From a virus, in the IMG/VR virus record IMGVR_UViG_3300042545_000821, positions 36,770-100,769 of that record: a stretch of DNA of 64,000 nucleotides. One strand, written 5' to 3'. Positions 39,458 to 47,725 of this stretch are shown in pieces. The translations under genes were made by a program, and so were the position numbers. Under the pieces are notes generated by a model. It was not told the origin of the DNA, made no database searches, and was given only the letters and a program-made list of their open reading frames with translations. Each line of letters opens with the position of its first letter. The stretch's first letter is position 1.

Positions 39458-41322
39458 GGTTTTCTCCTATATCCTGATGGGCCAGAAGCGCCTCCGCCTC
39501 CAGTACTTCCTCCTGTTGAGCCACTTGCAGCACCTGCAGCAGCACCAACAGCATTTATTGCAGCACCTGCCGCAATAACTGTTGCAACAACAGCTTTTGT
39601 TGATTCTTCGCGCTCTTCAGTAGACATATCAGCACCAATACTTGCAAATGCTTGTAGTGCCTCACCTGGGTCGCTAAATATTGCGCCAATTAATTCGGAT
39701 GGATTCTCTAGTAAAACTAGAGCCGCAGCTACGTCTGCTGTAATTATAACTTCATTACCTTCTTCATCCTGCCTAACCTCAACAGGGGTCTCTTCAGGAA
39801 GGTCCTTATACTCAATACCAGCATCTTGAATTTGCTCTTTTGTAAGAGTTTCTCCAGGGGCTACTGATTCAATAAGCGCTTCCGCAACTAATTCTTTTTC
39901 AGCGGTAGTTAGCTTTCCATCTTCAGATAAAGCTTCAGATAGGGCAGACACTTCTGCAGCAGTAACTTCTCCGTCTGCGGTTAAAGCATCCATAACGGCT
40001 TCAGAATCAGCGGCAGAAAGAGTGCCGTCAGATAAAACATCTTCTACAGCACTGGCGACTTCTTCAGCTTCTGTGGTAGGATCTGGTTCAGGTTCTACTA
40101 TAGGAGGTTCAGGTGCAGGCTCAGGTGCAGGCTCAGGCTGTGGCTCAGGTTCAGGCTCAGGCTCAACGGGTGGCTCAGGCTTTGGCTCAGGCTCAGGACT
40201 TGGTTCAGGTTCGAGCTCAGGAACAGGTTCAGGCTCTGGGGCTGGCTCTGGCTCAGGTTGAGGCCCTGGCTCAGGCTCTGGGAGAGGCTCTGGGAGAGGC
40301 TCAGGCCCTGGCTCAGGCTCAACGGGTGGCTCAGGAATGGGATCTACAGGGACAGGCTCGACCGGCGGCTCAGAAGGCTGTTCGGGAGTTATTGGAGGAA
40401 TACCAGGCTCGGGTTCTGGAATCGCCGGAGTCGGCTCAGGAGTTGGCTCAGGTTGAGGAACAGGTTGAGGTTCTGGAACCGTGGGAGAGACCACAGGTGG
40501 TTCGGGAATTGGAATTGGGGTAGGTTCTGGTGTTGGTTCTGGTGTTGGGGTTGGTGTCGGTGTTGGTTCCACTGCTGGTGGGATTGTTGGTATGGGCGTT
40601 GGTTCAACGGGAACAGGAGTAGGCGATGGAGTTGGTTCTGGTGTTTGTGGGGTTGTTGATGGGGTCGGTTCTGGGCTACTGGTCGGTGTTGCTTCGGGTG
40701 TGGCGCTTGGAGAAGGAGTTGGCTCAGGCGTTACTACAGGTGTCGGAGTTGGAGTCGGTTCCGGAGTTGAAACCGGAGTGGGTGTGGGTTCAGAAGTCGG
40801 AGTGGGAGTCGGTGAAGGTAAGGCAGTCGGACTTGGAGATGGCGTTGGACTCGGCTCGGGCGAAACTGATGATTCGGGAGTAGGTGTTGGGCTAGGGGTT
40901 GGATCTACTGTTGCTGTTGGTGTATCTGATGGCGAAGGGCTTGGAGTCGGAGTTGTTGCAGTAGATGTATCAGAAGGTGTTGGTGAAGGTGTTGGAGTAG
41001 GCGTTGGTTCAATCGGTGTTGGAACTACTCCGTTGTAATAGCGAAGAGGCCCATCAGGAACAGTTGTTGAAACAAAAATTGGAAACCCGTTAGAAAACCC
41101 GCCTGTGCAGAAAAGCGCAGCAATATCACCTTTACCATTAAAAAAGGCTTGTGAATTATCCCAACCAACATTAAAAACTTTTTGAGTGCCGTCATCTTTG
41201 GCGCAGGTAATTGTTGTTCCTGCAGGGGTCATCTCTGCATAAGCAGGGTTTGGGAATAATAAGGGAAAGAAGGCTCCGGATGTTAAAACGAATAGTGCTG
41301 CGAATAGGCGCAAGCGCTTCAT
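39454..41322 (-). CDS. Secreted giant Pro/Glu-rich repeat protein
   Basis: A 622-residue protein with an N-terminal signal peptide ([20 protein letters not shown], ending about AYA). A short folded part carries [17 protein letters not shown] roughly 320-residue low-complexity stretch of PTPTPSP and PEPEPEP units follows (residues about 95-420). Then come three acidic helix repeats ([47 protein letters not shown]) and a Gly/Ala-rich tail. It overlaps the small membrane protein by GTGA. It may span the cell wall during lysis or attachment. The proline content makes it an obvious potential substrate for the phage's prolyl hydroxylases. Confidence 0.8.
   Translation of the reverse strand: MKRLRLFAALFVLTSGAFFPLLFPNPAYAEMTPAGTTITCAKDDGTQKVFNVGWDNSQAFFNGKGDIAALFCTGGFSNGFPIFVSTTVPDGPLRYYNGVVPTPIEPTPTPTPSPTPSDTSTATTPTPSPSPSDTPTATVDPTPSPTPTPESSVSPEPSPTPSPSPTALPSPTPTPTSEPTPTPVSTPEPTPTPTPVVTPEPTPSPSATPEATPTSSPEPTPSTTPQTPEPTPSPTPVPVEPTPIPTIPPAVEPTPTPTPTPEPTPEPTPIPIPEPPVVSPTVPEPQPVPQPEPTPEPTPAIPEPEPGIPPITPEQPSEPPVEPVPVDPIPEPPVEPEPGPEPLPEPLPEPEPGPQPEPEPAPEPEPVPELEPEPSPEPEPKPEPPVEPEPEPEPQPEPAPEPAPEPPIVEPEPDPTTEAEEVASAVEDVLSDGTLSAADSEAVMDALTADGEVTAAEVSALSEALSEDGKLTTAEKELVAEALIESVAPGETLTKEQIQDAGIEYKDLPEETPVEVRQDEEGNEVIITADVAAALVLLENPSELIGAIFSDPGEALQAFASIGADMSTEEREESTKAVVATVIAAGAAINAVGAAAGAASGSTGGSTGGGGASGPSGYRRKP
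40090..41030. repeat. Pro/Glu/Thr codon repeat tract
   Basis: About 940 bp of repeats, read on the plus strand as GGCTCAGGn and GGTGTTGGn triplet patterns, encode the PEP and PTP units. The strong strand bias makes long spurious ORFs in other frames. It is a hot spot for slippage and length variation. Confidence 0.85.
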
Positions 41323-41350
41323 AGGTAAAACTAATATATCATTTTAAAAT

Positions 41351-41377
41351 GCAAAAAGCCCGCCAAACTGGCGGGCC
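41351..41377 (-). terminator. Intrinsic terminator
   Basis: GCCCGCCA/TGGCGGGC (8 bp) with loop AAC. On the minus strand it is followed by TTTTTGC. It ends the 351-aa gene's transcript and precedes the Pro-rich protein. The word CAACACAAACA (41381-41391) lies just upstream on the same strand. Confidence 0.88.
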
Positions 41378-41394
41378 TTTTGTTTGTGTTGAGT

Positions 41395-42450
41395 TTATGA
41401 AAGTGTTGCGTGAGGTGTAATTGTGATTGTAGCTGTTGAGGCAACTGAAGCTGCTCCTGCTGCAACTGACTGAGTCTTGATTGTTCCAGCAACACCTGAA
41501 AGACCAGCAACAGAAAGACCTGTTGTTGATAGCGCTCCTGTAGTTGTGGTTGTGTAAGAAACAGTGTTTGTAGCAACTGCTGTAACTGTAAATGTACCGT
41601 TAAGCGCTGTATCTGGTGCTACAAGTGACGCAACAGTGATCTTTGTGCCTACTGGGTACTTAGCGCCAGCACCTGCTGAGGTGATTGTTGCTGTTGTACC
41701 TGTGCGTGATACTGCTGTGATTGTTGAGACTGCGTTTGTAGCTGCTGTAGCTGTAGTGATGTTAGCTGCTTCGTAACCAGCATCCTTAAGGGTATCAAGG
41801 GCTACCGCTGTGGTGTTACCAAGTACGCTAGGTACTACGATGTAACCAATTCCAGCACCATCAGATGCAGAAAGGGCAGTTGTTGATTCTACCTTGCCGT
41901 ACCACTGTCCTGTAATTTCACCAGCGTTAGCTGCGTTAGTTACTGTGAACTGTAGCTTGTTAGCTGTAGCAACTGTTGCTGCTGAAAGATTGTAAGCTGA
42001 AGCTGTAAGACCTGTAATGTTTACAACGTCTCCTGGTTGAAGTTGGTTTAGTGAGGTGTAAGTAACTGTTGTTCCGTTGCCTGAAGCTGCTGTAACCTTG
42101 TAGTTACCTGCGCTAGGAATAAATCCTGGAAAACCTGACCACTCAGCTTCAATGTCTGAGTGATTTCCAAGTGCTGGATTTAGGCGTGCACTAGGAACTG
42201 TAGTTGTAGTTGTCCACTGTGCATTTTGCGCATCTCCGTATGCAACTGTTGCTGCTGGAGTTCCATCAGCACGCTCATCATTTGGTAGAGGTGGGCGGGA
42301 TCCCCATACAAAGTCAATCTGTAGGTTTCCTGCTGAGTCTGTAAGATTACCATTGTTGTTAAGCGTAGCTGCAGTTGCTGCAATAGCTACGGATTCTGCT
42401 CCTGTAGCGTTGTCAGACCCAACTGCTGCGGGTGAATTATAACTTGACAT
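41395..42450 (-). CDS. Beta-rich virion-like protein with PASTA-like motif
   Basis: A 351-residue protein of Thr/Ala/Val-rich beta repeats. Near residues 205-245 the segment GYIVVPSVLGNTTAVALDTL followed by KDAGY matches the 'VP.v.G....~A...L..aG' PASTA signature. Residues about 110-160 (VTYTSLNQLQPGDVVNITGL) and 270-310 (GTKITVASLVAPDTALNG) look like repeated Ig-like units. No membrane segment is present. It is probably a capsid decoration or fibre protein that contacts the cell wall. Confidence 0.65.
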   Translation of the reverse strand: MSSYNSPAAVGSDNATGAESVAIAATAATLNNNGNLTDSAGNLQIDFVWGSRPPLPNDERADGTPAATVAYGDAQNAQWTTTTTVPSARLNPALGNHSDIEAEWSGFPGFIPSAGNYKVTAASGNGTTVTYTSLNQLQPGDVVNITGLTASAYNLSAATVATANKLQFTVTNAANAGEITGQWYGKVESTTALSASDGAGIGYIVVPSVLGNTTAVALDTLKDAGYEAANITTATAATNAVSTITAVSRTGTTATITSAGAGAKYPVGTKITVASLVAPDTALNGTFTVTAVATNTVSYTTTTTGALSTTGLSVAGLSGVAGTIKTQSVAAGAASVASTATITITPHATLS

Positions 42451-42512
42451 TATGTCCTTTTTCTCTAGAGGGATTTACAGCGCCTGATCGGGGCACCTAG
42501 ATTAAGTATCTC

Positions 42513-42776
42513 TTAGCAATCCCAGGCTCGTCTGGCTTTATTCAAACGACTATTTGGATCTTTAGCTGCCTTAGGAAACATTTTAGCTTGGCCTGCAGAT
42601 CGAGCACAGTATGACTTACGACGTGCGGCAGACTTCTTTGACTTGGCAGCTTCAGCTTTCTTTACAGGAGGCTTTAGATTGTGGCCTTCTTTTTTAGCTG
42701 AGGCGCGTCCTTTGGCGTTTAGTCCGCCATTAGGATTTTGGCCTTCTTTTCTAGTCCATGCTGGTGACTTAGGCAT
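42513..42776 (-). CDS. Basic 'PAWTRKEGQNP' protein
   Basis: An 87-residue, Lys/Arg-rich protein with the conserved start PKSPAWTRKEGQNPNGGLNA, then KARASAKKEGHNL-like repeats and MFPKAAKDPNSRLNKARRAW. Such 'PaWqRkEGkNp.GGLN.kGr..y' proteins are found in many phages and some bacteria and are thought to be DNA- or capsid-associated. The domain number I recall (DUF6321) is not verified. Function unknown. Confidence 0.78.
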   Translation of the reverse strand: MPKSPAWTRKEGQNPNGGLNAKGRASAKKEGHNLKPPVKKAEAAKSKKSAARRKSYCARSAGQAKMFPKAAKDPNSRLNKARRAWDC

Positions 42777-42924
42777 AAGGGTCTATGTCCTCTTGTTTCT
42801 CTATTTTTTTCTTACTTTTCTTTAACTCTTTTCTTGCAAGAGCTTCAAAAGAAGACCAGTCTATTTTACCGTTTTTTTGAGGCAAATTGTCTAAATTATC
42901 AAACTGACCTGGCTCTGTCTTCAT
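42769..42924 (-). CDS. Small Lys-rich protein
   Basis: A 51-residue ORF starting MKTEPGQFDNLDNLPQKNGK and ending in a Lys-rich helix (LARKELKKSKKKIEK). Its ATG overlaps the preceding stop (ATGA) and its stop lies 8 bases inside the next gene. The charge and coupling match the genome's other small basic proteins. Function unknown. Confidence 0.65.
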   Translation of the reverse strand: MKTEPGQFDNLDNLPQKNGKIDWSSFEALARKELKKSKKKIEKQEDIDPYA

Positions 42925-43238
42925 TTGTTACCTAAACCTGTTCTTAGTTCCCCTGCTCGACTTGCTAAACCACGCACAGCGCTTCTTCCTCTCCGCGCAA
43001 CTTTTCCACCAACTTCTTTAGCCTTAGCTTGTACTTTTGGATCTTTAGCGGTATCTATTCCTTTTTGCACAACTTTGGAAACACCTTTTTTAATAAGAGG
43101 TGCGGCTAAAGTTCCGGCAATAGGGTGTGCGGCAATAGCGGCACCTGCAGCAACAGCTCCTGCTTTATCAGCTGGGTTATCTGATTTAGCTACATCAGAA
43201 ACAATACTGGCAACCCTAGCTATTTTGCCTGGTTTCAT
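42921..43238 (-). CDS. Ala/Lys-rich protein with hydrophobic centre
   Basis: A 105-residue protein with a central Ala/Gly/Ile stretch (AGAVAAGAAIAAHPIAGTLA) flanked by basic helices (VSKVVQKGIDTAKDPKVQAK, GRSAVRGLASRAGELRTG). It may associate with the membrane or capsid interior. Coupled by ATGA to both neighbours. Function unknown. Confidence 0.6.
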   Translation of the reverse strand: MKPGKIARVASIVSDVAKSDNPADKAGAVAAGAAIAAHPIAGTLAAPLIKKGVSKVVQKGIDTAKDPKVQAKAKEVGGKVARRGRSAVRGLASRAGELRTGLGNK

Positions 43239-43519
43239 TTGCTCTTCTTTCCGGCTCTGCGCTTGTTCTCTTTGCCTACGTTCTTGCTGTGAGACATAGC
43301 GCGTAGGTTACCCTTTGAGTCATTCTTCTTATTATTATCTTTATGGTCAACGTCAGTATTTCGAGGTAGCTTTCCGTTTTTTGATTCATAATCAGCACGG
43401 GCTTTGTTCTTAGATGTAGTAACCCACTTACCGCCTACCTTTTTCTTGTAGACGTAGATAGGGCGACCGCCATTAGCGTCAGAGCCCTTGTATGGGCCAA
43501 ACTTCTTTGTCTCAGCCAT
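43235..43519 (-). CDS. HNH endonuclease
   Basis: A 94-residue protein with a compact HNH core: DVDHKDNNKKNDSKGNLRAM, the 'vDHkD....ND...NLR' pattern with the catalytic His and metal-binding Asn. Basic N- and C-terminal ends (SKNKARADYESKNGK, GKENKRRAGKKSK) would bind DNA. Small HNH nucleases near packaging genes often help terminase cut DNA or act as homing enzymes. Here it is far from the terminase. Confidence 0.85.
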   Translation of the reverse strand: MAETKKFGPYKGSDANGGRPIYVYKKKVGGKWVTTSKNKARADYESKNGKLPRNTDVDHKDNNKKNDSKGNLRAMSHSKNVGKENKRRAGKKSK

Positions 43520-43776
43520 TAGAAGAGTAGCCCCTGTTCACCGTGGTTATGTTTGCCATCTTTACGCGCTACGTTACATCCAGGACCATCGCAGGATATG
43601 CGATCTTCTGGATGCAAAATATTTTTTCTAATTAAAGCGTTTTCGTACTGCTGTACATCAGCCATGCTTTTAAACCCCCGAATGCCGTAAGTTTGCCCAG
43701 CAACAAGCACACTGTGCTCATTCCATGGGCGAGCTTCTTTAGACTCTCTAGGTATATTAGCTGGATCTGGATACAT
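43519..43776 (-). CDS. Small Cys/His protein
   Basis: An 85-residue protein. I start it at 43776 (MYPDPANIPRESKEARPWNE), two bases from the upstream stop (TAACATG), because the longer reading would overlap the 611-aa gene by about 75 bp. It has EHSVLVAGQTYGIRGFKSMA and a C-terminal DGPGCNVARKDGKHNH with possible metal ligands. Function unknown. Confidence 0.6.
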   Translation of the reverse strand: MYPDPANIPRESKEARPWNEHSVLVAGQTYGIRGFKSMADVQQYENALIRKNILHPEDRISCDGPGCNVARKDGKHNHGEQGLLF

Positions 43777-43777
43777 G

Positions 43778-45613
43778 TTATGTGGGCCTACGTGGGGACC
43801 TAACAGAAGTAAATCCTGCTTTTTTGTATACCGTTGGTGTTGTGCCTGCATTTTCAGCTATTGCAACAGAGCCACCGCTTCCCTTAGGAGGAACAAAGCC
43901 TTTAGGCTTTGCTTGAGGTTTTGAAACTCTTTGAGCTTTTCCAGCAACTTTCTTGTAATCAAAAGTTTCTCCTTGAGGAGTATGAACTGTAACAGCTCCG
44001 TGAGTCATCACATCCGAAAGTATTGAGTCGGTAATTGGATGAGAGCCACGTTTACGAGAAGTACTCTTTTGAGTTGGGCTTTCCTCAGAGTAGTTAGTAA
44101 TTTGTAGTTTTTCGTAATCGTGATGGGCAAGACTTCCTGCAGGACCTCCTGTAGGGGTTGTCACATCAACTGTTCTATTTTCAAGCCCCTTACGGCGCCG
44201 TGCGCGAACAGTTCCGCTTTTACGTGATGTTGAGGGCGCATACGGACGCTTAGGATCTCCAGTAGGTGTCCAGTGAGTAAGTTTACCTTCACCACGAATA
44301 TTAGAAATAATTTTATCTCTATACTCTTTCATGCCGCCAGGTACTCTATCTCTTACATATCTTTGAATTACTGATGCTGGATGACCTAAGTGATTAGATA
44401 ATTCATGCGCCATAGCTAAATCGCTACCTACGTACTTATCAGTAGTAGGCACTAAACGATCTGCAGCATAATCAGCACTAATGTGCATCGCATCAGTTTC
44501 TGTAATATGGCCAGCTTTTAATGCAGCCTCTGTGTCTTCCTTAGAACCCTGTATACCAAGATTAATAGGATTCTGAACTTTAACTCTAGAACCTCTTAGC
44601 AAATCTTCAGCTTCAGCTTTCTTTATTTTTTTAGACTTTAGCGCTGCTGCAACATCTTCTGGTTTAGCAGCTTTACTAGTAGTAGTTCCTGCTCTTTTCA
44701 TTGCTTCTGCAATTTGTCGGCTTTGTATGTTAGAAGATACGTTTTGCACGTCAGACTCACGAGCTTTCATTGCGTAATAAATATGTCGTTCAGATGCAGT
44801 TGTTGGAACTACTGAATCAGGGTTAGCAGTTTTATTATCGCCTTGATATGCGCCGTCAGCTCTTTCTTGAGCAGTAGGTATCTGCGCTGAAGTTAACTTA
44901 TTAAACTTAGCTGCGCCACGTCTACGAGTGTTTGTAGTACCTGAAGTTGATTTAAGTGCTGCAGAGGACACAGCACGACGGTCACCACTTCTTGATCTTC
45001 CTGGTTTTACTGCAGGACTTCGACCCTTAGCAGCTCTACGGTCAGCTGATATTTCCGCACGGTCACGGATCTCAATCATATCTCCAGATCCTGCTGAATC
45101 TGGCGCTCCTACTGAGCCTCTGCCTTTTCTTGTGCGCCGTACGTTTACTAATTTACCGGGCGCAGTAGATACTACGGGTGATGGTGCAGATCCTGCACCT
45201 GTTCCTGAAACAGGGACACTTGCCTCAGCAACTCCGGCAGCTAATGCTCCGGGAGTAGAAGGTTGACGCATAACAACAGTCTGCCCTGCAGGAAGTTCTG
45301 CCATTTGCGCTGCTCGCTTTTTGCGGGTAGCTAAACGTCCTTGAGTTTGCTGAGCAGTTTCTTCAGTAACAACTGTCTTTTTTCCACGAGTGGTTTTAGT
45401 AACGCGAGGAATTGGGCCAATTTCATCTGTTTGCTGAGCAGCAAAAGCATCTTGTGCAAGAGCACGTGCTTCATCTACTGCTTTAGTAGAAGAAGGCTTA
45501 GACGCGCCGCCCACATTAACCATACGCACTCCGCCTTTATTAGTTTTGCGGTCAGCTTTTACAGCTACGCGATTAGGCTTAGCAGCAACTTTACGACTTT
45601 TAGTCTTTGCCAT
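43778..45613 (-). CDS. Large basic protein of unknown function
   Basis: A 611-residue, Lys/Arg/Ala/Thr-rich protein with a strongly basic start (MAKTKSRKVAAKPNRVAVKA). A middle part (residues about 240-430) is more folded: ASERHIYYAMKARESDVQNV, AMKRAGTTTSKAAKPEDVAA, MAHELSNHLGHPASVIQRYV. The Ser/Arg-rich end contains VHTPQGETFDYKKVAGK. 'HEL' with 'NHLGH' is not a clear zinc protease motif. It may be an internal DNA-binding virion protein. Function unknown. Confidence 0.6.
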   Translation of the reverse strand: MAKTKSRKVAAKPNRVAVKADRKTNKGGVRMVNVGGASKPSSTKAVDEARALAQDAFAAQQTDEIGPIPRVTKTTRGKKTVVTEETAQQTQGRLATRKKRAAQMAELPAGQTVVMRQPSTPGALAAGVAEASVPVSGTGAGSAPSPVVSTAPGKLVNVRRTRKGRGSVGAPDSAGSGDMIEIRDRAEISADRRAAKGRSPAVKPGRSRSGDRRAVSSAALKSTSGTTNTRRRGAAKFNKLTSAQIPTAQERADGAYQGDNKTANPDSVVPTTASERHIYYAMKARESDVQNVSSNIQSRQIAEAMKRAGTTTSKAAKPEDVAAALKSKKIKKAEAEDLLRGSRVKVQNPINLGIQGSKEDTEAALKAGHITETDAMHISADYAADRLVPTTDKYVGSDLAMAHELSNHLGHPASVIQRYVRDRVPGGMKEYRDKIISNIRGEGKLTHWTPTGDPKRPYAPSTSRKSGTVRARRRKGLENRTVDVTTPTGGPAGSLAHHDYEKLQITNYSEESPTQKSTSRKRGSHPITDSILSDVMTHGAVTVHTPQGETFDYKKVAGKAQRVSKPQAKPKGFVPPKGSGGSVAIAENAGTTPTVYKKAGFTSVRSPRRPT

Positions 45614-46392
45614 TATTTCTTATTTCCGTTTCCTTTGGGGGCAGTAAAAAATACTCCCTGAGCAGCTTTTGCTAAATCTGGATCTTCTTTACTTGGGTCT
45701 GCTTTTTTGCGCCTCGTTCCAGTTGCAGCTGGTTTTGCAGCTGTTGGTTTTGCAGTTTGTGTTGCAGCACCGCCACCGCCTGGAGGTGGAGGAGGTGGAT
45801 CATTTGGCTTATCTGGTTTTGTACGTTTGCGTCTACCGCTTGGCGTAAATTGATTTAAATATGATTCTTGATTTCCACCTGCAGTTACGTGCGCACCAAA
45901 GTCTGCGCCTAGTTTAGGACTAATGCCTGCTTCGGTACCAAACTCGCCGCCAGTTGCTTGTTCAAAGTCAATGTTTCCAGACTTAACTGCGCTAACAGTT
46001 GCTGCAATACTTCCACCCTTAGTACGCTTGCCTGTTCCTTTTGGTTTTTTTGGTGGTGTTCCAGGAGTATCTCCGGTTGGGGTTGGTGTTGGCTTGTACC
46101 CAGACGTGTAACGAACACCAAAAGCTTGTTCTATTCCTTCACCATCTCGACGGCGCCTCTGTAAATCATTTAAAGTCTCTGTTTGGAATTCACGCGTATT
46201 ATCTTTACGTGTTTTATCTCCAGCAGAACGAATAATTTCTCGCTGGTATTCCATTGATAATTGGTTTTGACTTCTTAAAGTTTGAGTGAAAGCACCAGAA
46301 ACCATAGCACCTAGTTTATCTAGAAATCCGCTACCACCGCGTGTAGCTTGCGGTACATTGCGACCTTGTCCTTGTGGTTGATCAAGATTCAT
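45613..46392 (-). CDS. Gln/Pro/Lys-rich accessory protein
   Basis: A 259-residue low-complexity protein. It contains FLDKLGAMVSGAFTQTLRSQ, a Pro/Thr/Lys-rich centre (TPTPTGDTPGTPPKKPKGTG), a PPPPPPGGGG run and a basic end (RRKKADPSKEDPDLAKAAQG). It is coupled by TAATG to the 611-aa basic protein and probably works with it. Function unknown. Confidence 0.6.
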   Translation of the reverse strand: MNLDQPQGQGRNVPQATRGGSGFLDKLGAMVSGAFTQTLRSQNQLSMEYQREIIRSAGDKTRKDNTREFQTETLNDLQRRRRDGEGIEQAFGVRYTSGYKPTPTPTGDTPGTPPKKPKGTGKRTKGGSIAATVSAVKSGNIDFEQATGGEFGTEAGISPKLGADFGAHVTAGGNQESYLNQFTPSGRRKRTKPDKPNDPPPPPPGGGGAATQTAKPTAAKPAATGTRRKKADPSKEDPDLAKAAQGVFFTAPKGNGNKK

Positions 46393-46396
46393 AATA

Positions 46397-46606
46397 TTAT
46401 ATTCCTATCTCGACTAGGGGAGTTGATACTGCGCCCTTGTCGTTTAGTGCCTTAGAAAGTTTATTGTAGTGATGCAAGCAGAAATATAAAGTGCCAAAGC
46501 CAAAAGAAGATTGGAATAAAGCTCTTACTCCGCAGGAATCACACAATTGCCCCTGCTGAGGCGTCTCCTCCAGCTGCTGCTTCTCCGGTGCCTGTACCTG
46601 CGTCAT
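46397..46606 (-). CDS. Small zinc-finger-like protein (DUF7455-like)
   Basis: A 69-residue protein. I chose the ATG at 46606 because of the AAAGGATAC site; the longer reading would extend further into the previous gene. The core LCDSCGVRALFQSSFGFGTL and FCLHHYNKLSKAL give a CxxC...CxxH zinc site. This pattern, which I recall as DUF7455, is common in actinobacterial phages. It overlaps the upstream gene. Function unknown. Confidence 0.75.
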   Translation of the reverse strand: MTQVQAPEKQQLEETPQQGQLCDSCGVRALFQSSFGFGTLYFCLHHYNKLSKALNDKGAVSTPLVEIGI

Positions 46607-46793
46607 CCGTATCCTTTCCAAAATCATTCTGGGCAGTTTGGTTTTGTCCGCCTGGAGTTCCGTAAGGGGCCATCATGCTGCCTCCGCCGTACCACAAATA
46701 ATAGTAGGGTAAAACATATGAGGGGAGGTTAACACCACTTGCCGCATAGTTGCGCGGTCCTGGAGCAGCCAGTTGATGTTTCTTTTTATGCAT
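46539..46793 (-). CDS. Gly-rich small protein
   Basis: An 84-residue protein with GVNLPSYVLPYYYLWYGGGS and MMAPYGTPGGQNQTAQNDFG, ending in Gly/Ala-rich sequence (TGTGEAAAGGDASAGAIV). The Tyr-rich segment could be a membrane or capsid contact. Overlaps the zinc-finger gene. Function unknown. Confidence 0.6.
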   Translation of the reverse strand: MHKKKHQLAAPGPRNYAASGVNLPSYVLPYYYLWYGGGSMMAPYGTPGGQNQTAQNDFGKDTDDAGTGTGEAAAGGDASAGAIV

Positions 46794-46853
46794 GACTAAT
46801 ACTCTCAGAATATGAAATATTAATACTAGTCAAAACCGGCGGGAATTTTGTAA

Positions 46854-47420
46854 TTACGCCTCTTGTATATATGTGTGAATTTCTCCGCCTGAATAGATGT
46901 CGTGCTTTATAGCTATTTCAATTGCACGCTGCAAAGCCTTTTCGGCGGCCTGGGGTGTACTGATCTTTGAATAGTTGAGAGCCTCGAGGGCTCCAAGTGC
47001 AATGTCTCCACCACTACCAGCGTAGTAGACTCGACGGGCTTCTCTATCCCAAGAGTAATCATTAAAGATCGGGTAGATAGTTCCTCTTATAGATACGATG
47101 AGGTTAGAGTCTTGGAACGCTGCATCACCATCTTCTTTACCTTCATAGCCTGCTTCTTGAAAAGCTTTACGCATACTAGGTATGAAGCGCTTAGTCATAA
47201 AGATATCTAGATCTTCTGCGCTACGAGGCTTAGGTGGCTTCCAACCAAACTGAGTAATGTTTCCACCACGAGATGCTCCGGATACTGCAATGAGTACTCC
47301 GTTGTTGTTGACAACCTTTGATGTAGCAAGTTCCATGTAACGTCCGTCTTCATCGGATGCACGAGAGTCGCAACCAATTACTGACCAACCGTCTCCTTGT
47401 ATTGCTACAAGTGTTGTCAT
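46854..47420 (-). CDS. Proteasome-beta-like Ntn hydrolase
   Basis: A 188-residue protein with MTTLVAIQGDGWSVIGCDSR, the start of proteasome beta/HslV subunits. Removing Met exposes Thr as nucleophile; the Asp in CDSRA and the Lys in TSKVV sit at roughly the expected spacing (about 17 and 33 residues). VLIAVSGASRGG, VYYAGSGGDIALGALEALNY and a helical end follow. Actinobacteria possess a 20S proteasome, but a single phage-encoded beta-like subunit is unusual. It could be a self-standing protease ring. Substrate unknown. Confidence 0.82.
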   Translation of the reverse strand: MTTLVAIQGDGWSVIGCDSRASDEDGRYMELATSKVVNNNGVLIAVSGASRGGNITQFGWKPPKPRSAEDLDIFMTKRFIPSMRKAFQEAGYEGKEDGDAAFQDSNLIVSIRGTIYPIFNDYSWDREARRVYYAGSGGDIALGALEALNYSKISTPQAAEKALQRAIEIAIKHDIYSGGEIHTYIQEA

Positions 47421-47602
47421 TGAAACCCTCTCTTAGATCTATACTTTAGTAGAATAAAATTAAGTACCTTACGAAATACTCCGACTTCAAACATATAGTC
47501 ATGAGTATGAGAGTCATCATGCTTATGATGCTCTTTATGTGCACTAATACCGTTATTAATAAAGTAAGGACCACCATGTCTTGAGAAGTGATTTCTTCCC
47601 AT
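47417..47602 (-). CDS. Small His-rich protein
   Basis: A 61-residue protein with a striking His/Asp cluster (AHKEHHKHDDSHTHDY) and a basic end (FILLKYRSKRGFQ). It overlaps the Ntn hydrolase start by ATGA. The His cluster suggests metal binding. It may be a cofactor or adaptor for the protease. Function unknown. Confidence 0.65.
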   Translation of the reverse strand: MGRNHFSRHGGPYFINNGISAHKEHHKHDDSHTHDYMFEVGVFRKVLNFILLKYRSKRGFQ

Positions 47603-47725
47603 TTAAGAAACTCCCTTTAAAGTTATAGATGCCCGTCGCGTACTGCTGCCCAAGAGACTAACAGAAGGACTTATTAGCAAGTACCACGGGCTTTCAGCAT
47701 ATCCCATGCTGAAGTAAGACTTAGT

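Noticed and set aside
40022-41038. Several long ORFs on both strands across the Pro-rich gene (Ser/Gly-, Gln/Ala- and Val/Gly-rich)
   Set aside because: They are frame shadows of the PEP/PTP repeat codons; composition is simple-sequence, none has a ribosome site, and the minus-strand 622-aa frame has a signal peptide and folded ends.
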